The notes beneath the pieces were generated by a model. The model saw only the letters and a list, made by a program, of their open reading frames with translations, made no database searches and had not been told where the DNA came from. A stretch of 64,000 bases of DNA from Heligmosomoides polygyrus polygyrus (taxonomy: Eukaryota > Nematoda > Chromadorea > Rhabditida > Heligmosomidae), in contig OX377201.1 of the NCBI GenBank assembly GCA_947396885.1, positions 66,438,983-66,502,982 of the forward strand, written 5' to 3'. Shown piece by piece: positions 30,716 to 40,618 of the stretch (positions within the stretch are counted from its first letter, which is position 1; the number at the start of each line of letters is the position of its first letter). The position numbers and the translations under genes were made by a program.

Positions 30716-31529
30716 GCGATGAAAGCAGACTTAAATAAAATAAGTTGAATCCATTTCTGCCGTGTGAGCTACTGAAGGGGGCTTTATTGGCAGAAAAAGT
30801 TGGAAAAATGAGCTTGGAGGAATATGTTGAACTGTTGGAGGTTCATCCTCTGTCGCCACATTGTCCTAGAAGGCGTCCAATTGGAAGAAGACCTCCTGCA
30901 GGCTGCAATAGCTGAAACCACTCTTTTCTAAAGGAGTGCAGCTCCAGTCTCTCCGGCAGAATATATTCCAGGTTGTCGGGGGAATCATATCCTTTGCTCC
31001 ACAATGAATGTCCCTCGCTCTACAATATTGAAACGTGGATGGGAAATATGCTCCTTTTCGAGAAATGTTGCTTTTTCGCGGTACGAGCAAGAAAGTGGGG
31101 CTGTTGCGCTGTTGGTGGCTGCTAAAGGGGCCCAGTACAACAAGGTGAACCCACTTTCCTACTGCGCAACTGATTTTGTGCAAAACCTGTGCACACTTCT
31201 GCTGTCTAAGAGTTAAATTCCTGAATTCTGTGGCCAGAGTGGTGGAGGAGGGCAACCCCACTTCAATGAAAGCTTAGCGCTATCCTTCCGATAATTCTGA
31301 CTACTGCTTCTTTTTCTAGAGTAGTCTTCTCGAACAAGTGCTTTCGTCTAAGAAGATTGGCTCTCCGTTGCCGGTCCGCACGTCTGTGCACTCTCTCTCT
31401 GCCAATTTTCTGTTGCTTGATCGCAGAACATGCCGTGTTATGGCAACTCGTATGCAGCCCTACTCGGAAATTACTCCAATCTGTCCTGGCGAGACTTAAG
31501 TGCGCGCCGTGTGCAATGCGTATAAATCA
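30716..31529. other. Intergenic stretch with no recognised gene
   Basis: A 131-codon minus frame (30866-31261) includes a cysteine-rich end (FQYCRARDIHCGAKDMI, then WNIFCRRDWSCTPLEKSG). I could not place it in a family, and splice borders are unclear. Left uncalled. Confidence 0.35.
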
Positions 31530-31675
31530 AGTGGGTTAGTGAGCGTTTGGGGAGTTCTATCATAAATTTCTTGCCGTTCTACTAAGGAATTGCGCTAAGG
31601 CTGTCCAGCTAGCCTTTGAGTTCGTCCGTGAAGAATGCATATAGAATCGAACCTTTTAATCAAAGGGGCGACCGC
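31530..31675 (-). repeat. Family C unit (reverse)
   Basis: Reverse-complement copy containing GAGCGTTTGGGGAGTT, GGAATTGCGCTAAGGCTGTC and AATCGAACCTTTTAATCAAA. Confidence 0.65.
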
Positions 31676-32884
31676 TTGCAAATTGCACGCGCGGGCGTGT
31701 TCGGAGCACAATAACTCTTTCAAATTCAAATAGTTTCGGCTGTAACTGGTGGGTCTTGTAGGCAGTAAAACGATGTAGTAGTGCACTAAAGTAAAACGGT
31801 GTAGCTTAAGAAGAGGTAATGTTACAGGGGCGCGAAAATACAGGAGAGGCTTGTGTGACGCATTTTTTTAAAGATTTCGGTGGATCACTGTGGGAAGACC
31901 TGTCGAGCAAACGGTCTTGAAATGCGTATACAAACAGAGCGTTCAAGGTACTTTACGCTGACATGCTCAGAACTCCTCAGCTTCCTAAACTGCCTTAGCC
32001 TCAGCTGACAGTTTAAAGCGGCGGAAGATAGCGGTTAAAATTTCTTGTGCTCTTACTCGCCCAGATTTGAGTTGTCGACGTTCGCAATGGTGCCTTTCTG
32101 TTCAGCATGAAAAGCGCTATCGAACGTTATCAATTTCGACCGGTTTTGGAAATATCGATTTTTTGACAGTTTCGCATCGAGGACGAGACCGCTCGAGGCC
32201 GCAGCAAAGGGACGTTGACGTCATTGAAAACCGATATCTTCGAATTGGGTCGTGCTTGATACCATTCAATAGAGTTTTCCGTGCTGAATTGAACGGTGTT
32301 ATTGGAAGTAGGGGAAACTGTAATGTGGGCGGTAAGAGCGAGGAGAACATCGACCATTGTTGTCCTAAATTGCACGCGCGTGCATGTTCTGAACGCGATA
32401 ACACTGTGATGTGTAAACCTTTCCGGTTGCAGCTTATGGATTTTGTAGGAAGAAAAATGTTCTAATAGTGAGCTGAAGTACAGCAATGTAGCTTATGATT
32501 GGACAAAGTTATAGCAGTGCGAAAGTGCAGGTTAGCCTTGTGAGACATGTCTTTTTTACAATTTCAGTGCTCCAGCTAACGGCCCACAAATGCGCAGGCG
32601 AGCAGAACGCTAACGGTTCTTCACGACGACGTCTCACAGCTCCCTAGCTGATTAAGCTGCCTTAGCACCAGCTGCCATTTTAGAGCGGCGGAGTTTTAGC
32701 GTTTGAAGTTTCCTGCGCCATTATTCGCCCACATTTGAGTTTTCGACGCTCACAATAACACCGTTAGCTTCACCACGACCCATCGAGGACGGGGCGCTCC
32801 AGGACGAGCGTGCCCGGACGATGACGTCATCGAAAATCGATATTCTCGAAATTGGACAAATTTCCTCGTCCAAAATCATTTGCG
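31676..32884 (+). repeat. Family A tandem repeat (forward)
   Basis: Partial unit 31676-31920, full unit 31922-32588 and partial unit 32589-32884. Successive units begin AAATGCGTATACAAACAGAG and AAATGCGCAGGCGAGCAGAA, about 667 bases apart. CRE-like palindromes sit at 32214 (TGACGTCATT) and 32820 (GATGACGTCATC). Confidence 0.75.
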
Positions 32885-33330
32885 AGCGGTCGCGCCACTT
32901 CATTGATAGGTTCTATTCTATATGCATTGTTTACAGCGTACTCTAAAGCCTCCCCGGAACGGAGTACACCAATTCCTGAGTGGGGCGGCTGTAAATTTCT
33001 GATGAAACTTCCCAAACGTTCACTCTACAAGCTGTCGCGTACACTCAACTGATAGGTTCGATTCTAAATATATGCATTGTACACGGCATACTCTCCCTTC
33101 TCGCTCCATCAAACCTCTTCATTTGTATAAGCTGCTGTCAGTTTGTGCACTAAAGCACCTAAAGAGGGTAAGCTTTGGTGTTTAGTACGACATTTGAGCC
33201 AGTTCCGCTCACTCGATTGATAGGTTCGACCCTATATGCGGTGTGTATGGCGCACTCTCGGAGCATTCCAGACATGACAGAGCACTGACAACGCACGTCA
33301 TGCTTGAGATACTCTGAAAACACTGCACGT
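32885..33330 (+). repeat. Family C tandem array
   Basis: Units with TTCATTGATAGGTTCTATTC, TATGCATTGTTTACAGCGTA and CTGATGAAACTTCCCAAACG, then further partial units at 33021-33100 and 33205-33300. It follows family A directly, as at 26.8 kb. Confidence 0.65.
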
Positions 33331-33385
33331 CACATGGACGTCCTGGAAAATAACGTGCTCTAACCGCAAAAGCCTGCTGCAGTTA

Positions 33386-34273
33386 CCAGGCTGTCCAATA
33401 ATTCCTGTCCGAAAATTTTCAAAATTCTATAATTTTCCTTAGAAGTGTTATAATATCAGGCAAGTGTGAAAACCTTCTAGAAGGTTCTCCAGAGTTCCAC
33501 GCTAGGGTATTTAAGGCGCAGTCGCCGCGTCTAGCTACCAGTACAAGCTAAAATGGACCAAGGTCGAATTCGTACGTTCGTGTACTACGAGTGGCTGCTG
33601 GTCAACGACACGGGCACCGCGGTCGCCAACATTTGCAGAGCGTGCAAGGATGATGCAGTGTCCTAACGCACAGTCAGGCGCTGGTTCAATCGTTTCGAGA
33701 GCGGCGACACGAGCCTCGAGGAGAGGGAACACCCGCTGAAGATCATGCTCTGCTGCTGGTGGGTCGCCAAGGGCACGCTGTACTTCGAGCTGCTCCCGCA
33801 AGGCAGGACGGTCACCGCCTCCATCTACACCGATCAGCTCGAGAAACTAGCCGCCGCCATCCGAGAAAGGCGTCCCCGACGGGCCTCGGTCCACCTGCTG
33901 CACGACAACGCGCGCTCCCACGTGGCGAAGGAGACCCAGCAGAAGTTGGCGACGCTCGGCTGGGAGACGGTTGCCCACCCGCCGTATTCCCCGGACCTCG
34001 CCCCCTCCGACTACCACTTGTTCCGCCCGCTGAAGCACCATTTGGCCGGAAGAAAATTCACCAACAACGACAACCTCAAATCCGACATCGCGGACTTCTT
34101 CGAGTCGCAGCCCCCGGAGTTCTGGGCGAAGGGCATCGGCGACCTGCCCATTAGATGACCCACTGTTGTGGATAACTGTGGTGACTATATTGTTGATTAG
34201 ACTTGTTTTTCAATAAAGTTGAAAAAGATTAAAAATGGTGAAATTTTCGGACAAGAATTATTGGACGGCCTGG
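33386..34273 (+). mobile_element. Mariner element, internally deleted (888 bp)
   Basis: Terminal repeats CCAGGCTGTCCAATAATTCC, then TGTCCGAAAATTT (left), and their complement on the right are flanked by TA (33384-33385 and 34274-34275). The total length is well below the usual 1.3 kb because the middle of the transposase gene is missing. No other break affects the ends, so the copy may still be mobilised by a matching enzyme. Confidence 0.88.
33553..34158 (+). pseudogene. Mariner transposase with large internal deletion
   Basis: From the ATG at 33553 it reads FVYYEWLLVNDTGTAVANIC (helix-turn-helix part), a TAA stop at 33664, then RTVRRWFNRFESGDTSLEE. The frame jumps to IMLCCWWVAKGTLYFELLPQ, losing the second DNA-binding motif and the first catalytic Asp. 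The later catalytic contexts remain: HLLHDNARSH (second Asp) and HPPYSPDLAPSDYHLF (third Asp of DD34D). A TGA at 34156-34158 replaces the expected Trp, and the natural end near 34198 follows. The coding region is markedly GC-rich compared with its AT-rich surroundings. Confidence 0.85.
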
Positions 34274-34299
34274 TATTTTTTAGGCCGGGGTCTGGTAAA

Positions 34300-34450
34300 G
34301 TTTTTATAGTTTTGTGTAGATCTCGAGGAGACGAATCGAACGATGCCAACAGTCTCTCAAACAACATAAATTGGAGGAGTTATGAGCATGCGACGGTTTG
34401 CGACGGATTTTTCCGTCGCAAACCGTCGCATGTTCATAACAGGCCTGTGC
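34300..34450 (+). repeat. Repeat with 26-bp perfect hairpin, copy also at 27330-27460
   Basis: TGTGTAGATCTCGAGGAGAC and GGAGTTATGAGCATGCGACG match the block at 27357-27440 (TGTGTAGATCTCGAAGAGGC, GGAGTTATGAGCGTGCGACG). Here the segment ends in a hairpin, CATGCGACGGTTTGCGACGG-ATTTTT-CCGTCGCAAACCGTCGCATG, within 34380-34439. Confidence 0.75.
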
Positions 34451-34889
34451 GTCATAAAATATGGTGGAGATCTTAACATAGTAGGATCAAAGGGCTTATG
34501 GAAGCGTCTAATTGCATGTTTGCTGGAATACGAATTTTTCTCAAATGAGTGCTTTTGTGTTGTAAGGTGCTGCTCATGAGGAACAAACGAAACGTTTACA
34601 AGACATTTGAAGTGGCACAATCTACTTGAACCACTGCAAGCTTCTAGGTCGCTTCAAAACGATCATTTTTGGAATTGGTGTCTGACCGACTGTTTTCAAG
34701 AACTTTTATGAAACAATGCTTTCGCCCAACGGCAGCTAATGACAAACTGATGACGAAGTATTATTTGCAAATCTGTAGGAAATCTGTCCTGCTCATCTAA
34801 AAACGTGAAGTATCACACTGTCTATTTCGCGGCCACAACATTTATCACAGGTAGCTAGGAATACGACTCTTTCGTGCATATACCCTAAG

Positions 34890-35430
34890 TGAATCTGAAA
34901 AGAAGGATAGGCTTGAAAATTCAAGAAAACTCCTCCACTTCATTCCTGAGAGCCGCTTATCGGACGTCGTTTTGACTGGCGAGGAGATTTTGACGTTTGA
35001 GGTTTCTCAAAACAAAAGTCAAAATCACTGACAACTTCTGAAAATATCTCGAGAACGCCGTATGTGATCAACTCCGATGTTTACCATAATATCAGTGATT
35101 CTAAAAGACAGTCTGATTCCGGGCTAGAAGAACATTTTCCAGAAGAACGGTTTGTTCTTGAACAGGAGTGGACGCCAGCACATGAATCGAGGTTGACTAT
35201 CGCACTCTGCGAGCAGAATTGTCCTCGGTTCTGCGGCAACGATATGTGACCCTCGAACTCGCAGGACTTGAACGCAATGGACTGCACGGTCTCATTTACA
35301 GCCAAGGCCTCGTCGAACTCTCAGCAATGCATGAGCAGTTTGGAGGCAGCCCTACTTGGAGAATGCCAGAACATCAATGTTGACTACCTGCGGCCACATC
35401 ACTAACGGTCTCTCGAACGATATCTGTGAA
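34890..35430 (+). pseudogene. Tc1/mariner-type transposase relic
   Basis: Scattered in three frames are LTGEEILTFEVSQNKSQNH-like sequence (first Asp/Glu region, 34975-35020), INSDVYHNISDSKRQ (35066), FVLEQEWTPAHESRLT (35146; the usual QQDSAPAH Asp has decayed), PSNSQDLNAMDCTV (third Asp region, 35250) and the C-terminal NINVDYLRPH (35372). I did not find terminal repeats. Heavily decayed. Confidence 0.65.
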
Positions 35431-36345
35431 AGGAGATCGTTTTGAACAATACCTTGACCGAGTGATCCATTACAGCTTGGTACTTTTTCAATAAGAATAA
35501 TATCAGAATGTATGTCATTGTTTTTTAGCTGTTATCAAAAGCCAGTGGACTATACTTTGTAGCCACCTTGTAGTCATGAAATTCTCCAACCGTAGATTCC
35601 TCATGTTCATTGGTGTACCACAGTAGGGTGAAAGGCGTGAGTTATACAAAAGTCAGAAACCGTGATATCGTCGGAGATGCAAAATTCCGCAAGAAGGGCT
35701 GTGGCGTGCGAAGCTACTGACGATAAGTTGGTAACTCCACGGTAGTGCAGAGGTTCTCGTTAGGCTAGAGGCGTGCAGCAAGAGGTATGCGAACAATACA
35801 GCTTATGATGCATTGGTAGGTGGTCCCAAGTTGTATCAGGTTTGGTCCACTCTGGCTGCCATTAAATGGCAAGTTTTTGTGACAGTGGTTACGAGGCGTC
35901 CTGTTCTGCACTTGCATGCAATTCAATTGAACATTGCAGAACTCCACGATTTTGGGTGCGGTCCGCGTGGCAGCTAGCCTAGCTCTGACATCCTCCAAAA
36001 TTCCTGCCATTTCGTTTTATGAAACGCTGTCGCGCACAACGTGAGACAGAGGCTGTTTTGAAGTTGGCAGTGACGTGAGGCAAACGCTACCTCGATCGGC
36101 GGTGGTCCCGTTCTGTAGCCCAGCCACGAGACGTTCTGCCATTGGCCTTGACTGCTGTCAGCGGATCGGTAAGGCTTCGCAGTGGAAAGGCTGCGAATGC
36201 GGTGTTCTCTGCAACTGGTGGGGGCTAAAAGACACCCTATACATTTCCACAAAGTAGCGATGAAGCGGAGATTGTGGCGCTTCCTAACACTTCGGGCGTT
36301 AGCTTCGCCATTCGTTCGCGAGCGACGCGTGAAAATCCCCATCAG
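35431..36345. other. Intergenic stretch with no recognised gene
   Basis: Several short frames on both strands. The 35974-36342 minus frame has no recognised domain. Nothing supported. Confidence 0.35.
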
Positions 36346-36770
36346 CTGCTCTCTTCAAGGTGGACGACGAGGGCGCCCGGCAGCATGGTCGCCAACTGAT
36401 GGAAGAGCTCAGGTCGGCTCTCGCCGGTCGCGCAACGGAGTTTGCGGCACGGGAACGCCGAGCCCTCGCCGCTTTCTACGGAGTGTCCGACGACGAACTG
36501 GAGCGGATAGAGAAGGCGAACGACGCCGCGCAAGGTCATGCTGGCCAGGATGAGGTATCATTATCGTCAGCTGATCCCCGTTGCTGTGGTGTCCATTCTT
36601 CTTTCTAGGAATTCACGTCGGGTTGTGGGCGGACCGACAACGATGGCGCCGACGAGCTTTCAGTGGGAGCTGCGGAAGACCGCCGTCTAGCAGCTCGCTC
36701 GCTGCCTTCCGACCTGCTGGCTGCACTCCGCCTTCGCTCCGTCGCAGAGGAGACGATTGGCGACGAATAG
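36346..36770 (+). CDS. Unrecognised two-exon host gene (3' part)
   Basis: Exon 1 (36346-36554) follows a CCCCATCAG acceptor and reads ALFKVDDEGARQHGRQLMEE, LRSALAGRATEFAARERRAL, AAFYGVSDDELERIEKANDA, then QDE at a GTATCA donor. Exon 2 (36609-36770) follows a TTCTTTCTAG acceptor. It continues in frame with EFTSGCGRTDNDGADELSVG, AAEDRRLAARSLPSDLLAAL and RLRSVAEETIGDE, then TAG. The 54-base intron and matched phase are typical for a nematode gene. The product is soluble-looking, charged and helix-rich, without a signal peptide or membrane span in the visible part. I recognise no domain. The 5' exon(s) were not found. Confidence 0.6.
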
Positions 36771-37533
36771 CGACGAAACCGTGTCTCAACGTACATAGGC
36801 CGAAAATCAGGAGGCAGAGGCCGCCGCCTCCAGACTTCTGCTCTTGTTGGTCAGCTCTGTCTACGAGTTGTTGTTTCTGTTGCTGAGCTGTTGATATGTA
36901 CCTTCTGGAAGAAGAATGCTGTCCCTGAGAACGCTGCCCCGCCACTAATGATAAGAGGCGGCTGGCAATTTTCTCCGTGAGCTACGCCTTTCCATTTCGT
37001 CGCTCAAGGTCTTGCGTTGTCACTTGCGAGAAGAAGAGCGAAAACACAGATGGGCTTATTACGAAAGGACAGAGCAGCCTATGTTGCTGGTGACTGGCAT
37101 CGAATCTTCCATAGAGAAACGCAATCTGCGCGTCTTTTCGGAGTTTGCTGCGGTATTGTGTCCTAACTGCTTATTCCTTGTCGCCTCTTTGTAATGCACT
37201 ACCAATGTGTCAAATATGCGAAGGTGCATGAATACGGTGCATAAAAAATACCACAGCCCACAGGATAGGCAACGTACTATTCACAGAGGCCGAGCTCATG
37301 CGGGGATGCCATTCTGCTTGTGTTTCCGAAACATTCTGAACGTGTTATCAAGTAGCCGGCTTTTTAGGATCACGTGCTCCTCTTCTAGATCGTGAGCACA
37401 CTGTGGTAGCACCTCACCGACGCTGACGAATTGCACGTGTAGCCATGTTCCAGCTTTCTGACTCTGCTTTATATTTTTCTCACTTCAAAAATTCGTAGTT
37501 TGACATTGAGTCTCATCTATTGGCCCAAAGCTT
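36771..37533. other. Downstream region and intergenic stretch
   Basis: Sequence after the stop of the 36.3-36.8 kb gene stays GC-rich until about 36940 and could include its 3' UTR. I see no clear AATAAA signal and no further exon. Confidence 0.35.
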
Positions 37534-37907
37534 TCATATATCGTATTTATTTTCGCGTTTAGAACATTGGTAATGGGTCGCGAAGTGTCGACAAGGATCT
37601 CTCGGGTTGATCTTTTTCAAAGAACCGAGCTCCTCGTGTCGTTTGATGATATTGGAGACGGTTTTCCTACTCACGGAAAGCATCCTGGAGATGCTGCTCA
37701 CCGATGCTCCGTTGATGTGCATCTTGTTAATGCCAACCCTCATACCACGAGGAGGTGGCCAGTCAATGTTGCAATCGGACATTTGCGATTTGAGTTCAGA
37801 GTGAACACCTAGCGCACGAACCCAAGACAGTGTATGCTTGACACGTGGATCAAGAAAAATGACAGGACAGACATGTGGGAACGTAATTTTGGGGCACCCT
37901 GTAGTGA
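37534..37907 (-). mobile_element. Tc1/mariner-like element, 5' end only
   Basis: The right boundary (minus-strand start) is CAGGGTGCCCCAAAATTACG next to TA at 37908-37909. The first five bases are shared with the 1869-2789 family. From 37782 the minus strand encodes a transposase DNA-binding N-terminus, INGASVSSISRMLSVSRKTV then SNIIKRHEELGSLKK. The rest of the gene and the other end are missing. Confidence 0.7.
37568..37782 (-). pseudogene. Transposase N-terminal helix-turn-helix fragment
   Basis: About 70 codons with a start Met (MSDCNIDWPPPRGMRVGINK). The helix-turn-helix ASVSSISRMLSVSRKTVSNI is followed by the linker EELGSLKKINPRDPC. This is the paired-like DNA-binding half of a Tc1/mariner enzyme. 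No catalytic residues are present. Confidence 0.65.
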
Positions 37908-37934
37908 AAATGCTGCCAGCGAAAGTGCTGCCCT

Positions 37935-38345
37935 GGAGCCAGATTCATCAACCGATTACCGCCCTATAACGGTGAAAATACCGCCAAACCCCCTGAGATG
38001 ACATTCATTAGCATCAGGCTTGGTGGTATTTTCACCGTTAGAGGGCGGTAAGCGGTTGATGAATCTAGCCCCAGATCAAAGCGGGACCAATTCACCAACC
38101 TCTGAGGAGGGTTCGGTTGCTCTGGGCGAGAAATCCGAACGAGGAAACGGATATCGGGTGCACGCGACGGCCGGTACCTTCTCCGACCCCAGTGGTAAGA
38201 AGGTTAAAACAATTCGTCGATGTAAAAATTACTGTGACCTTCGTTGAAAATGTACAACTGACCTGCTCAAAAAGAGCGGTTTGAAGCTTACTCAAAGTGC
38301 AAGAAAGCAACAATTTTAGCATGTTACAAGGAGGGATCGATCGAG
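37935..38345 (-). repeat. Composite repeat, inverted copy of 7486-7909
   Basis: 37935-38072 is MITE B (GGAGCCAGATTCATCAACCG at the left, CGGTTGATGAATCTAGCCCC at the right). 38073-38205 matches the SINE-like head (CGAGAAATCCGAACGAGG), and 38190-38345 matches the unnamed arm (GTAAGAAGGTTAAAACAATT, GTCGATGTAAAAATTACTGT). The order is the exact mirror of the 7.5 kb block. Confidence 0.75.
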
Positions 38346-38413
38346 ACTGTCTGGGCTCTAGCCTTTCGCGGCTAGAGTAACCCATCGTTTTCGCCGCCCA
38401 CCGCCCGAAGCTC

Positions 38414-38440
38414 GCCGCAAATGTGTGTGGGGGCCTTTAA
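38414..38440. repeat. Solo end of a family C-type MITE
   Basis: GCCGCAAATGTGTGTGGGGG, then CCTTTAA, resembles the right ends at 6216-6240 and 63950-63964. No partner end nearby. Confidence 0.45.
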
Positions 38441-38486
38441 GGGGCACCCTTAATGGGACGAGGGATGTATGACTCACTTGTGTTCT

Positions 38487-38665
38487 GGGGCCGGATTCGT
38501 CGACGACTTACAGCAATTTAACGGAGAAAACACAGCCGGAATCCCTGATGGCGCGGCTTATCGCTGGTGAAATGTATCACCATATCGCTTGATAGGTCGC
38601 GCTATCAGGGATTACGACAGTATTCTCTCCGTTAAGTTGCATTAAGTTGTTGATGAATCTGGCCC
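38487..38665. mobile_element. Diverged MITE B relative
   Basis: Outer ends GGGGCCGGATTCGTCGACGA and TTGTTGATGAATCTGGCCC are like MITE B. The inner arms differ (AATTTAACGGAGAAAACAC against GTATTCTCTCCGTTAAGTTG, and ATCCCTGATGGCGCG against CGCGCTATCAGGGAT). A sister subfamily in hairpin form. Confidence 0.75.
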
Positions 38666-40618
38666 GTGGTCACAACCACATCTGCACATTTTGCATCTCC
38701 ATCGTGAATAAACACTGCAGCTTCACACGACGAAAAAATGCGGTTGTCGCCTCTTAGTTCTCCTGCTCATCTCGGTTACGTCTGGTACCCCATGGGTGGT
38801 GTGACCCCAACGGCAAAGCTCCTGAAAACAGCGTTTGAATGGATGATTTCCGACGTTACACATTGGAGAGTGAGGGCCGGAAAGTGTTTTGCTTGCACTG
38901 GATGGTCACGGAGAGCGACCGGTAAAGGCGGACGCGTGTCTGAGCTGAGTTACTTCTTTTGTCCAAAGAGGACTTGCGACCAGACTTGTTCGCGGTGCTA
39001 GGCCAGGCGACTCACAGCCATGTTCCTCCTCCACTGTCCCGCTGACGTTCGACTCTACTCGCCTGTTACGCTTCAGTGTTGCTCTAGGGGTGCAATTCGG
39101 CGGCGCGAAAGCGAAAGCTCTTCAGTGAACAGGATCCCCACGATGGACACAGCGATGTCCGCAGGAGACCATCGTTCGTCGAGCGGTCTATTTCAGGCGC
39201 TGCTGCCTGTTCGGGCCGTTCACTACGAATGCCCTCATCAACGACATATCGCCCGGTTTTAACGCGATCTGTCATTGAAGAGACACATCCCTTCACTTGG
39301 AGACGATTTACTTCGGAGCATTCACGGCACAGAAGACGAAGAGAAAGCCGCATGTGTTTTGTGCCTCAAAAAGAGGCGCCTCACAACAACTCAGTCCCAG
39401 AATGCGGAAGGCGTTTTATGCCGCCCATTCTAAAAATTAGCGGAAATATCTAGTTAGCGCTGCAGCCAGTCCCGCTGTGTGCATAGATTTAGGATAAAGA
39501 CAGACATACATGACATCAATGAATTCCAGTTTGAGATGCGCTACGTATTCTAAATACATTTACGGAATGTGAAGGAGAAATGAACGCGTGTTTCGCCTGA
39601 CAGAAAGCGGCCAGCCACTGGATGCAGTAGTGTTTTATACTCCTCAACCAAGAGTGATATGTATGCAGCAGGACTACGAAACGAGGGAAGGCTTAGTTGA
39701 AGGGAACCGGGACCTCAACGAAGAACCTCAACTCGGAGTCGTGCGGGAACAAAAGGCTCCTCCGACTGCGCTCCCGCTCAGCTGCTGCGACCAGATTCAA
39801 GGGCATGAGTACAATCAGTTCCATTTTCCTTGCTTTACGAGCTCCAACTACGATACGAGTTAGCGCTGTATATTCACAATTGCTGCTCCCTTTTTGAATG
39901 AAAGTCGCAACATTTTTTAATCGATCGAAGGTGAGGAAAGGCAGAATGCTCCACTTCTGGAGGTGGCATGCTACATTTGCAGCTCCTGCACAGTGAAGCT
40001 AAAACAACTGTTGGATCCTTTTTTAATAGGGGGGGGGGGTCGTTTACGATGATGACCGTTTCCAAAAAATCCCTGAACATGCGTTTGCAGTAATTTTCTG
40101 ACTGATTGAAGTGAATATGGCGTTCATGCTATAGAGCGTGTCATTGTCTCACGAGCCTTTACTTAACAGCCACAGACTTAGCAGCAAGGGCCGGCGAAAG
40201 GATCAGAGACAAAACTGCGTGGCGCTGCCGTTTCGCATTTACACTGAGCACCAGGCGAGAAGGAGTCTTGCATCGAGGTTCAACGCTGCTTTCAGAGAAC
40301 CGCCGGAGCTCTGAGTGAAGACTCTTTTCGCGGAAGCGGAGCCCATCGGTAGCTCCTCCTCGTCAACGTGATGTCAACCAACTATTCTCCTGTCTCAGAA
40401 TTGCTTCACACTTACCGATGCGGTCTCCCGTCGCGTATAAGGAACAACGTTGTCGACGATAAATTTGTATTCGTCACAGATATATGTATATTCACATCAC
40501 AGTCACATTATATATGAATGGAATTTGGAGAACATGAAAGGCCTCTCGGACACGGTGGCGATCTAGCGGATTCGCTACTGGCTGTCTTGACGTTGATGCT
40601 CAGTGGAGTCTTCGGCTC
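38666..40618. other. Long intergenic stretch with no supported gene
   Basis: Short frames are frequent but none has recognisable motifs plus splice borders. 39690-39800 contains CTCCTCCGACTGCGCTCCCG, like the family-1 SINE head in reverse, but the body is absent. A G11-12 run lies at 40028-40039. Confidence 0.35.

Noticed and set aside
30866..31261. Cysteine-containing minus frame as a Kunitz- or SCP-like exon
   Set aside because: Cysteine spacing does not match a family I know and no donor/acceptor pair is convincing.
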